The notes beneath the pieces were generated by a model. The model worked only from the letters and a program-made list of their open reading frames with translations, was not told where the DNA came from and ran no database searches. Shown one piece after another: positions 17,678 through 25,247 of a DNA stretch of 64,000 bases. A program made the position numbers and the translations under genes. Every line of letters begins with the position of its first letter. The first letter of the stretch is position 1. This DNA comes from Pseudomonas sp. RIT-562 (GTDB lineage Bacteria; Pseudomonadota; Gammaproteobacteria; Pseudomonadales; Pseudomonadaceae), in contig NZ_JAPJIV010000020.1 of assembly GCF_026241895.1 (NCBI RefSeq), forward strand, positions 62,001 to 126,000, in the 5' to 3' direction.

Positions 17678-19300
17678 ATGTCAGAACATGTTCAGCCGCT
17701 GGAGTCTGTGGGCCGCGCCGAGATCGGCCAGGACACCCGCAAGGTCATCTTCGCCTCGTCACTCGGGACGGTCTTCGAGTGGTACGATTTTTTCCTCTAC
17801 GGCGCCCTCGCGGCGGTGATCAGCAAGCAGTTTTTTGCCGGGGTCAATGACACCACGGCATTCATCTTTGCCCTGATGGCCTTCGCCGCAGGCTTCATCG
17901 TGCGGCCGTTCGGCGCCCTGGTTTTCGGGCGCCTGGGGGACATGATCGGGCGCAAGTACACCTTCCTGGCGACTATCGTGCTGATGGGCGTGGCAACCTT
18001 CTGCGTCGGCCTGCTGCCCACCTACGCCAGTATCGGCATCGCGGCGCCCATCATCCTGGTGGTGCTGCGCATGCTTCAGGGCCTGGCCCTGGGTGGCGAG
18101 TACGGCGGCGCGGCAACCTACGTGGCGGAACACGCGCCGATCGGCAAGCGCGGTTTCCAGACCAGCTGGATTCAATCTACCGCGACCCTCGGCCTGCTGC
18201 TTTCGCTGCTGGTGGTGCTGGGTTGCCGCTATTTCACCGGCGACCAGTTCGAAGTCTGGGGCTGGCGGCTGCCGTTCCTGTTTTCCATCGTGCTGCTGGG
18301 CATCTCGACCTGGATTCGCTTGAGCCTGCATGAATCCCCCGCATTCGTGAAAATGAAAGAGGAAGGCAAGCTCTCCAAGGCACCGATTCGCGACTCCTTC
18401 GGTAAATGGGAAAACCTCAAGGTGGTGCTGATCGCCCTGTTCAGCATCAACGCCGGCCAAGCGGTGACCTTTTATGCTGCGCAGTTCTACGTGCTGTTCT
18501 TTCTCACCCAGTTCCTCAAGATGGACCCGGCCCTGGCCAACAGCCTGTTGATCATCAGCGTGATCATCGGCGCGCCGTTCTTCATCTTCTTTGGCTGGCT
18601 GTCGGACAAGGTCGGGCGCAAGCCGGTGCTGATGCTCGGTCTGCTGCTGGCCACAGCGCTGTACTTCCCGATCTTCAAATCCATCGCCCACTACGCCAAC
18701 CCGGCCATTGACCAGGCCAGCCGTCAGGCACCCATCGTCGTGCTGGCTGACCCGGCCACCTGCACCTTCCAGTTCGACCCGGTCGGCAAGGCGAAATTCG
18801 ACAGCCCTTGCGACAAGGTCAAAACCTTCCTGGTCAAACAGGGCCTGCCCTACAGCAGCGAAGCAGCTCCAGCCGGCAGCGCCGTGCAGGTCAGCGTCGG
18901 TGACGTGAAACTGGATGGCTTCGACGAAGCGGCCTTGCGCGGTGCGGTGACCCTGGCGGGTTATCCGTCGCAAGCCGATACGCAACAAGTCAACAAGAGC
19001 ATGATCGTGGCACTGATGGTGGGGCTGATCATTATCTCCGCCATGTGCTACGGCCCGCTGGCCGCGCTGATGGTCGAGCTGTTCCCGACACGCATCCGCT
19101 ACACTTCGATGTCCCTGCCCTACCACATCGGCAATGGCTGGTTCGGCGGTTTCCTGCCCACCGTATCCTTTGCGCTGGTGGTGTACACCGGGGATATTTT
19201 CTACGGGCTGTGGTACCCGGTGTTGATCACCGGGGTGAGTTTGGTCGTGGGGCTGATCTGTTTGCGTGAGACGAAAAACGTCGACCTGGACACCAACTGA
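17678..19300 (+). CDS. MHS-family MFS transporter with cysteine-containing external insert
   Basis: This inner-membrane proton symporter of the metabolite:H+ family has 540 residues and twelve predicted membrane segments. It has the Glu-Trp-Tyr-Asp-Phe-Phe motif in segment 1, the Gly-Arg-Leu-Gly-Asp-Met-Ile-Gly-Arg-Lys loop, and the Gly-Gly-Glu-Tyr-Gly-Gly-Ala signature. Between segments 9 and 10 there is an unusual ~95-residue hydrophilic insert (about 345-440) with two cysteines, C362 and C378. The window's second copy at 55335-57011 shares the same insert. It lies 106 bases after the GMC gene and may share its transcript. The substrate is probably a small carboxylate or zwitterion, but cannot be named. 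Confidence 0.9.
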   Translation: MSEHVQPLESVGRAEIGQDTRKVIFASSLGTVFEWYDFFLYGALAAVISKQFFAGVNDTTAFIFALMAFAAGFIVRPFGALVFGRLGDMIGRKYTFLATIVLMGVATFCVGLLPTYASIGIAAPIILVVLRMLQGLALGGEYGGAATYVAEHAPIGKRGFQTSWIQSTATLGLLLSLLVVLGCRYFTGDQFEVWGWRLPFLFSIVLLGISTWIRLSLHESPAFVKMKEEGKLSKAPIRDSFGKWENLKVVLIALFSINAGQAVTFYAAQFYVLFFLTQFLKMDPALANSLLIISVIIGAPFFIFFGWLSDKVGRKPVLMLGLLLATALYFPIFKSIAHYANPAIDQASRQAPIVVLADPATCTFQFDPVGKAKFDSPCDKVKTFLVKQGLPYSSEAAPAGSAVQVSVGDVKLDGFDEAALRGAVTLAGYPSQADTQQVNKSMIVALMVGLIIISAMCYGPLAALMVELFPTRIRYTSMSLPYHIGNGWFGGFLPTVSFALVVYTGDIFYGLWYPVLITGVSLVVGLICLRETKNVDLDTN

Positions 19301-19313
19301 CAGCAGACCAAAT

Positions 19314-19341
19314 AACGCCCCGCACTCGCGGGGCGTTTTGG
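19314..19341 (+). terminator. Rho-independent terminator after MHS transporter
   Basis: A perfect 10-bp stem, AACGCCCCGC / GCGGGGCGTT, around an ACTC loop is followed by TTGGTT. It lies 13 bases after the stop codon at 19300. It separates the transporter gene from lldD. Confidence 0.88.
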
Positions 19342-19393
19342 TTAACCTGTGCACATGGGTCACTGCATTCACCAGATCGAGGCACCTGTCTTC

Positions 19394-20554
19394 ATGATCA
19401 TTTCATCTGCATCCGACTATCGCGAGGCCGCGCGCCGCAAACTCCCGCGCTTTTTGTTCGACTACATCGACGGCGGCGCCTATGCAGAGCACACGTTGCG
19501 GGCCAACAGCGCCGACCTGAGCGACATCAGCCTGCGCCAGCGGATTCTGAAAAACGTCGAAAGCCTGAGCCTGGAAACCACCCTGTTCGAGCAGAAACTT
19601 GCGATGCCGATCGTCCTGGCGCCGGTTGGCCTGACGGGGATGTTTGCCCGTCGAGGCGAAGTCCAGGCTGTCAGGGCCGCGCAAAACAAGGGCATTCCCT
19701 TGTGCCTTTCGACGGTTTCGGTGTGTTCTATCGAAGAAGTCGTGGCCCAGAGCGAGCAACCGATCTGGTTTCAGCTGTATGTGCTCAAGGATCGCGGCTT
19801 CATGAAAAACGCGCTTGAGCGGGCCAAGGCTGCCGGCGTGAAGAACCTGGTGTTCACCGTCGACATGCCGACTCCCGGCGCGCGCTATCGCGATGCCCAC
19901 TCGGGGATGTCCGGCCCGTATGCTTCGACACGGCGCATGCTGCAGGCCATGACTCGGCCCGACTGGGCGTTCAACGTCGGGCTCATGGGTCGCCCCCATG
20001 ACCTGGGCAATATCTCGCGCTACCTCGGCAAGGCGGTGACCCTTGAGGACTACATGGGCTGGCTGGCCAACAACTTCGACCCGTCGATCAGCTGGAGTGA
20101 CCTGGAGTGGATTCGCGAGTTCTGGCAAGGGCCGATGATTATCAAGGGCATCCTCGATCCGCAGGATGCCAGGGACGCCGTCAGCTTCGGTGCCGACGGC
20201 ATAGTGGTGTCAAACCACGGCGGCCGCCAGTTGGACGGTGTGCTCTCGACCGTCCGCGCGTTACCCCCCATCGTGCAGGCCGTGGGTAACGACCTGACCG
20301 TCTTGGTCGACTCGGGAATCCGCTCGGGCCTGGACGTGGTGCGCATGCTCGCACTGGGTGCCAAAGGCGTCTTGCTGGGACGCTCGATGGCCTACGCACT
20401 GGCCGCCGACGGTCAGCGCGGGGTGGAAAACATGCTGGATATCTTTGCCCGGGAGATGCGCGTGGCAATGACGCTGACCGGGGTGACGTCGATCGATCAG
20501 ATCGACGAAACCACGTTGGTGCCACTTAGAAACTCGCTTTCACCGACAACATGA
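19394..20554 (+). CDS. lldD: FMN-dependent L-lactate dehydrogenase
   Basis: This enzyme oxidises L-lactate to pyruvate and feeds electrons to the respiratory quinone pool. The start at 19394 (Met-Ile-Ile-Ser) matches the conserved LldD N-terminus; an upstream ATG at 19349 would lie inside the leader. The 386-residue alpha/beta barrel has the FMN and catalytic signature Ser-Asn-His-Gly-Gly-Arg-Gln with catalytic H275, and Tyr24 in the Phe-Asp-Tyr-Ile-Asp-Gly-Gly-Ala segment. Unusually, no lldP permease, lldR regulator or dld is adjacent. The last 29 bases overlap the end of the convergent TonB-receptor gene. Confidence 0.94.
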   Translation: MIISSASDYREAARRKLPRFLFDYIDGGAYAEHTLRANSADLSDISLRQRILKNVESLSLETTLFEQKLAMPIVLAPVGLTGMFARRGEVQAVRAAQNKGIPLCLSTVSVCSIEEVVAQSEQPIWFQLYVLKDRGFMKNALERAKAAGVKNLVFTVDMPTPGARYRDAHSGMSGPYASTRRMLQAMTRPDWAFNVGLMGRPHDLGNISRYLGKAVTLEDYMGWLANNFDPSISWSDLEWIREFWQGPMIIKGILDPQDARDAVSFGADGIVVSNHGGRQLDGVLSTVRALPPIVQAVGNDLTVLVDSGIRSGLDVVRMLALGAKGVLLGRSMAYALAADGQRGVENMLDIFAREMRVAMTLTGVTSIDQIDETTLVPLRNSLSPTT

Positions 20555-23009
20555 AATTACGCGGGTCGCCGTAGTAGTTGCCAAACGTCTCGGTGCCAAT
20601 GGTTGCGTAGTAGCGCTTGTCGAACAGGTTATTGCCATTGAGCGCCACCGACCAGGTGTCATCGATGCGATAGCCGATGCGTCCGTTCCAGATCGCGTAA
20701 CCGGATTGGCTGATTTTATTCCCCGAGGACGGCGACACCCGGAAGTTATCGCTCTGCGCATTCACCCCCGCGCCAAGGGAAAACCGCTCCAGAGACCCGC
20801 TCAGGGCGTAGTCGCCCCACATGCGCAACACGTGGCGCGGCACGTAACTGTTGAATGCCGCGCCATTGAGGCTGGTGTCGATGTCATCGAGCGTCTTGGT
20901 CTGGGTGTAGGTGTAGCCAGCGAGCAACTGCAGGCGTTCGATCACTTCCCCGCTGATTTCCGCCTCGAACCCCTGGGCGCGAACCTTGCCCGCGTTGACG
21001 TAGCAGTAGCCATCCGATGACGGGCAGGAGGAGTTGAAGTCGGTCTGCGCCTGGTCTTTCTGCAGGGTCCGGAACAGGTTGAACGAGCTGTTCAGGCGGC
21101 CGTCGAACCAGGCGCCCTTGATCCCCAATTCATAGCTCTGGCCCACCAGGGGCTTGAGCGCCGAACCGTCTTCGGAGCGGTAATTGCCCTGCGGGGTGAA
21201 GATATCCGAGTAACTGGCGTAGGCCGTGAGGTTCTCGTTGAGGTCCAGCAACACTCCGGCGAATGGCGTGACCTGGCCGGTCTCGGTGGTACTGGAGTGC
21301 TCGGAGGTGCCCGAATTGATAAACACCGAATCGGTGTCCGAGTCGTACCAGCTCACCCGTCCGCCCACGACCAGCGTCAGGGGGTCGGCCAGCTTCAGGC
21401 GCAGGGTCGAGTACAGGCCCTGCTGTTTAGTCACGGAATTGACTGGGCCTCCGCGGGAAGAATTATCGATGAAGTAACTGTCATCCGGTTCCGGGATATG
21501 TTTATCGGGATTAAACACATTCTGCCGCTGGGGTAGGAAGGCCACGCTGTAGAAGTCATCCTTTTTCGCACGACTGGCGTTGAAGCCCGCCACCAGTTCA
21601 TGTTGCTGGCCGAACGCGGCGAACTTGCCATCGACGTAGGCATCGAGACCGTAGTCGACCTGGTCATAGTCATACAGGCTGCCCAGCATGCCGGTGGTAC
21701 CAACACCCGGGGTGACCGCGCCGGAAGCGAAGGCGTATTTGATGTCCTGGGTGTTTTTTGTGTAGACGCTGGCGACCTTCAGCGCCCAGTCCTCGTTGAT
21801 CTGGTGTTTCACATCAGCGAACACCGTGGTGCGCTGGCTGCGCCAAGTATTCCAGGACGGGTCGAGGCAGGTGGAGCGCCCGAGTTTCAAGTCACTGCCG
21901 TCGCGGTAACGCGGCAGGCCACCCCAGCATGGATTGGCGTCGACATCTTCGTAGGCCACGCCCAGGCCGAGGGTCGTGTCGGCGCTCAAATCGAAGTCCA
22001 GCGCGCCGTAGTAGACCTGGTCCTTGCGACTGGCGTCGTCGACCGAGTAGTGCCGGCTCTGCTCAGCCACCACCGCCCGCCCCCGCAGAGTGCCCGCTTC
22101 GTTCAACGGCCCGCCAGTGTCGACCTGGCCGCGATAATTGTCCCAGCTGCCACCGGACAGCGTGATGTCTGTGTGTGCTGCGCCGGTCCCGCGCTTACGC
22201 ACGAAATTGACGCCGCCCGCCGTGCCACCCGAACCCTTCATCATCCCCGCAGCGCCGCGCAGAATTTCGACCCGATCGTAATAGGCCATGTCCCCGCTGA
22301 AACTGTCGGCCTGCACGTACAGATTGCCCATGTCCAGCGGCACACCGTCGTACTGATACTGGCCCGACATGCGAAAGCCGCGGGAGTAGAAATACTTGCC
22401 GCCCATGGTCGAGTCATAGACGGTGATGCCCGGGGTCTTTTCCATCACCTGGTCGATGGTGTTGAGGTTCTGGTCATCGAGCATTTTTCGGGTCATTACC
22501 GTGACCGATTGCGGCGTTTCCTTGAGCGAGTGTTCGCCCTTGCCGATAGTCACCGCGCCCGTGGTGTAAGAGCCGCTGTCTTCGGTGGTTGCCCCGAGCA
22601 ACTGGCCATTGATGTTGGTGGCACCCAGCTCAAGTGCAGAACCGGCTGGCGGTGCAACTCGCAGTACGTAGGTGCCGTTGCCCTGGGGTTCAGCCTGCAG
22701 GCCGCTGCCGTGGAGGATTCGCGCAAAGCCTTCACTGGTGCCGAACGCGCCCTTGATGCCCGGTGAGCTCAAGCCCTCGGTCTGGCGGGCATCGAAGGAG
22801 ATGGCGGCGCCTGCGGCACTGGCAAAACGGCTGAGCACTTCAGTCAGGCTGCCGGCGGCGATGTCAAAGGTTTGCACCGCGCTTTGCTGCTGTGCCGGCG
22901 CGGCTATGACGGCGGCTGGCCAGGCGCCGATAGTAGTTGCTGCGAGCAAGCCGATTTTTACCGCTGTTGCCAGACGACCTGGCGCGTACACCCGAGACAT
23001 ATTTCCCAT
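20526..23009 (-). CDS. TonB-dependent siderophore receptor with STN signalling domain
   Basis: This outer-membrane ferric-siderophore importer and signal transducer has 827 residues. A signal peptide ends near Ala-Ala-Pro-Ala (~36). Residues ~45-115 form the STN (secretin/TonB N-terminal) domain that contacts the FecR-type anti-sigma in the periplasm. The plug domain (~140-270) carries the Gly-Gly-Lys-Tyr-Phe-Tyr-Ser-Arg-Gly segment, and the 22-strand barrel ends in a typical terminal Phe (Lys-Ala-Ser-Phe). Met4 at 23000 is an alternative start. Together with the downstream-acting fecR/fecI pair upstream, it forms a complete cell-surface signalling unit. The xenosiderophore specificity cannot be assigned from sequence alone. 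Confidence 0.94.
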   Translation of the reverse strand: MGNMSRVYAPGRLATAVKIGLLAATTIGAWPAAVIAAPAQQQSAVQTFDIAAGSLTEVLSRFASAAGAAISFDARQTEGLSSPGIKGAFGTSEGFARILHGSGLQAEPQGNGTYVLRVAPPAGSALELGATNINGQLLGATTEDSGSYTTGAVTIGKGEHSLKETPQSVTVMTRKMLDDQNLNTIDQVMEKTPGITVYDSTMGGKYFYSRGFRMSGQYQYDGVPLDMGNLYVQADSFSGDMAYYDRVEILRGAAGMMKGSGGTAGGVNFVRKRGTGAAHTDITLSGGSWDNYRGQVDTGGPLNEAGTLRGRAVVAEQSRHYSVDDASRKDQVYYGALDFDLSADTTLGLGVAYEDVDANPCWGGLPRYRDGSDLKLGRSTCLDPSWNTWRSQRTTVFADVKHQINEDWALKVASVYTKNTQDIKYAFASGAVTPGVGTTGMLGSLYDYDQVDYGLDAYVDGKFAAFGQQHELVAGFNASRAKKDDFYSVAFLPQRQNVFNPDKHIPEPDDSYFIDNSSRGGPVNSVTKQQGLYSTLRLKLADPLTLVVGGRVSWYDSDTDSVFINSGTSEHSSTTETGQVTPFAGVLLDLNENLTAYASYSDIFTPQGNYRSEDGSALKPLVGQSYELGIKGAWFDGRLNSSFNLFRTLQKDQAQTDFNSSCPSSDGYCYVNAGKVRAQGFEAEISGEVIERLQLLAGYTYTQTKTLDDIDTSLNGAAFNSYVPRHVLRMWGDYALSGSLERFSLGAGVNAQSDNFRVSPSSGNKISQSGYAIWNGRIGYRIDDTWSVALNGNNLFDKRYYATIGTETFGNYYGDPRNFMLSVKASF

Positions 23010-23103
23010 CCCCAGAACCCATCAATAAAAGATCACTGAGGGATGAGCCGAACGATGCAGGCGAAAAGTGCAATGAATTGAGAATTTTTTTTGCTGCAGT
23101 TTT

Positions 23104-24048
23104 TTACCGCGAAACTGTCACCCAGTACCGGCTGTACCTGTTGACGCGCAAGGCAAATCCACTCTCCAGCGCAGCCAATGCCAGGTCCGTGTTATCCACT
23201 GGGAATGCCCCTGACACTTTTAGATCGGCGATTTTAGAATCACAGCGCAACACCCCCGGGCGATACCGCGAAAGGTCTTCGAGCAAATCCGCCAACGGGC
23301 GATCGATGGCGATGATGCTGCCCTGTTGCCAGGCACCTACCGAGGCATCGTTGCGGCGAATCTGGCCCAGCGCTGAGGTCGTGAAATTGATCCGCTGGCC
23401 CGCCTCCAGGCGCACCGTCGAAGCGCTGTTGTACGCACTGACTTCAACCGCTTTTTCCAGCACAGCGACCTCCCCGCCTGCGGCCTCGGACCTGACGTTG
23501 AACCGTGTGCCCAGCGCCAGGACTTCGCCGTGTTCGGTGACGACTTTGAGAGGACGCCGGGAAGGATCGACAGCCGTCGTCACCATGACTTCGCCGCGCA
23601 GCAATTCCAGCCTGCGCTGCCGACCGTCGAAGCGGATGTTCACCGAAGTATCGGTATTGAGCAGCAACGAACTGCCATCGGCCAGCCGCAACTCACGGCG
23701 CTCGCCTACCGCAGTGCGCACGTCGGCAAACAGCGTTTGCGTGGTTTCACTGCGCCAACCCAGCCAGCCCAGCGAGCCGGCCGACGCCAACACCAGCACA
23801 CTGCGCAGGACCTGTCGCCGCGATCGCTCGGCTGCGCGCAGGGCCGGCGACGCCAGGGCGCCCGGGACGCTGGTCATGTGCTCGCCTACGGCGGTAATCC
23901 GTTGCCAGGCCAAATGGTGGGCCGGATCAGCGTTCAACCAGGCGCGCCACCCCGCTCGCTCGGCGTCAGTGGCGACGCCCGACTGGAGCCTGGCGTACCA
24001 GCGCGCAGCTGCGCTGATCGCCTTCAACTCTTCTGCAGAAAGGCTCAT
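23104..24048 (-). CDS. FecR-family anti-sigma factor
   Basis: This inner-membrane regulator holds and activates the ECF sigma factor encoded just upstream. The ATG at 24048 overlaps the fecI stop in an ATGA arrangement, giving 314 residues; the longer frame upstream is only sigma-gene shadow. The cytoplasmic N-terminal domain (1-~85, Ala-Ala-Arg-Trp-Tyr-Ala-Arg-Leu-Gln) binds sigma, one membrane segment lies near 90-107, and the periplasmic FecR domain (~125-225) contains the Gly-Glu-Arg-Arg-Glu-Leu-Arg-Leu-Ala-Asp-Gly-Ser signature. A C-terminal STN-like segment faces the receptor. Confidence 0.94.
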   Translation of the reverse strand: MSLSAEELKAISAAARWYARLQSGVATDAERAGWRAWLNADPAHHLAWQRITAVGEHMTSVPGALASPALRAAERSRRQVLRSVLVLASAGSLGWLGWRSETTQTLFADVRTAVGERRELRLADGSSLLLNTDTSVNIRFDGRQRRLELLRGEVMVTTAVDPSRRPLKVVTEHGEVLALGTRFNVRSEAAGGEVAVLEKAVEVSAYNSASTVRLEAGQRINFTTSALGQIRRNDASVGAWQQGSIIAIDRPLADLLEDLSRYRPGVLRCDSKIADLKVSGAFPVDNTDLALAALESGFALRVNRYSRYWVTVSR

Positions 24049-24566
24049 GCCAGCTGCAACTGAAGCTGCATCAGGCAGCAGTGCTCCATGGCCTTGGCCA
24101 TGTAATTGTTCACCGTTCGTGTGCTGATACCCAGGCGTTCGGCGATTTGCGGGTAGGTCAAGCCGTCGAACTGAGACAGTATGAACGTCTGTTTGACCTT
24201 CGAGCCCAGGCCCTGCAACAGCCGATCGATCTCCAGCAATGCCTGCAACAGTATCGCCTGCTCCTCCAGCGACGGTTGCTGCGCTTGCGGCATGGCCGCC
24301 AGTGCTTCCAGATAGGACTGTTCCAGCGAGCGCCTGCGGAACAGGTCCACCAACAGGCCTTTGGCGATCATCGAGAGGTAGGGGCGCGGCTCGCGGATCT
24401 CCAGCGCATTGCGCGCCTTGATGACCCGCACGAACGTGTCTTGCGCCAGGTCCGCCGCATCGAACGTATTGCCCAGCCGCTTGCGCAACCAGCTGTTCAG
24501 CCAGCCATGGTGTTCGCAATACAGCTCATTGACGGCACTGCGCAGGGACAATTCGTGGGTGGACAT
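24045..24566 (-). CDS. FecI-type ECF sigma factor
   Basis: This is an iron-starvation extracytoplasmic-function sigma factor of 173 residues. Region 2 (~10-75) includes Ala-Ala-Asp-Leu-Ala-Gln-Asp-Thr-Phe-Val-Arg-Val, and region 4 (~110-165) carries the helix-turn-helix Tyr-Pro-Gln-Ile-Ala-Glu-Arg-Leu-Gly-Ile-Ser. It is expected to direct RNA polymerase to the promoter of the downstream TonB receptor when the cognate ferric siderophore docks. Its own promoter region contains a Fur box (24589-24607), so transcription should rise only under low iron. It overlaps fecR by 4 bases. Confidence 0.95.
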   Translation of the reverse strand: MSTHELSLRSAVNELYCEHHGWLNSWLRKRLGNTFDAADLAQDTFVRVIKARNALEIREPRPYLSMIAKGLLVDLFRRRSLEQSYLEALAAMPQAQQPSLEEQAILLQALLEIDRLLQGLGSKVKQTFILSQFDGLTYPQIAERLGISTRTVNNYMAKAMEHCCLMQLQLQLA

Positions 24567-24588
24567 GACAATGGAATTATTCGCGACT

Positions 24589-24607
24589 GATAATGACTCG
24601 CATTGTC
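24589..24607. promoter_or_regulatory. Fur box upstream of fecI
   Basis: GATAATGACTCGCATTGTC matches the 19-bp Fur consensus at 14 positions, with both outer arms well kept. It lies 23-41 bases upstream of the sigma-factor start codon, overlapping the expected promoter. This is the arrangement known for iron-starvation sigma genes in Pseudomonas. Confidence 0.82.
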
Positions 24608-24654
24608 ATGTTTGCAACAGGTAGTTGGCAATAGCCATCACCCCGCAACTGTCA

Positions 24655-25017
24655 TCAAACTTCGGCCTCCAGCAACTCGAACTTCACCTGATCCGGATAA
24701 AACGCGACGTAGTTCTTGATCTGTTCGACAGAAACCTTGGGATTCTCATAGCTCCACACCGCGTTCGCGCCTTCATGCCCGGGAATCTGCAGGCTGAAAT
24801 AGCTCGCATCACCCTTGTACGGGCAGTAACTGGTGTGGTCGGTGCGGGCGAAGTATTTCTCGTCGATGTCTTCGCGCGGGATGTAATACACCGGCGGGTA
24901 ATTGGCCTCCAGCAACACCAGTGCGCGTGCGGACGCCGCAACCTGGATTCCGTGAAACTTCACCAGCAGGCAGCCCGGTTGCTCTGCAATGGTAATGACA
25001 GCAGGGGGAGTTGACAT
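24655..25017 (-). CDS. DUF427 domain protein
   Basis: This 120-residue cytoplasmic protein is made almost entirely of a DUF427 fold. It has the typical Tyr-Pro-Pro-Val-Tyr-Tyr-Ile-Pro-Arg-Glu-Asp segment (about 40-50), Ser-Tyr-Cys-Pro-Tyr-Lys-Gly (62-69) and Trp-Ser-Tyr-Glu-Asn-Pro (~87-92). No catalytic function is established for the family. It stands alone between fecI and topB, and a LexA-type operator lies 144 bases upstream of its start but closer to topB. Confidence 0.85.
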   Translation of the reverse strand: MSTPPAVITIAEQPGCLLVKFHGIQVAASARALVLLEANYPPVYYIPREDIDEKYFARTDHTSYCPYKGDASYFSLQIPGHEGANAVWSYENPKVSVEQIKNYVAFYPDQVKFELLEAEV

Positions 25018-25160
25018 GAAGTGTTCCTCTTCGAAGACGCATCATCTGCTATCAGGTATAACCCAAGATACGCGTGCGCGAGTAGTTCACAGCCGAACGG
25101 ACCATGCAGGCGGATCGGCCTGGGGGCAGTGCACCATGGCAATCACTGGAAACGCACTAC

Positions 25161-25176
25161 CTGTACATCCATACAG
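25161..25176. promoter_or_regulatory. Putative LexA (SOS) operator upstream of topB
   Basis: CTGTACATCCATACAG has the invariant CTGT-N8-ACAG arrangement of the gamma-proteobacterial LexA box, with A/T-leaning inner bases. It sits 72 bases before the chosen topB start and just upstream of a possible sigma-70 promoter (TTGATC at 25184, 17-base spacer, CATTCT at 25207). It also lies in the leader of the divergent DUF427 gene. Direction of control is inferred by distance. Confidence 0.6.
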
Positions 25177-25247
25177 ATAATGGTTGATCCATTGTCCGGC
25201 AACCGCCATTCTGTGCACCTCCCGTACACTGAACAACGATGGTGGTC

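Noticed and set aside
17759..19372. A 537-codon minus-strand frame opposite the MHS transporter
   Set aside because: Composition is His/Gln/Asp-rich with no recognisable family; the plus-strand transporter is unambiguous. The matching shadow opposite the paralogue (55245-56882) confirms it is an artefact of the shared sequence.
23104..24519. The long form of FecR starting at 24519
   Set aside because: Its first ~157 residues are the out-of-frame shadow of the sigma gene; the ATG at 24048 has the ATGA overlap and the family N-terminus.
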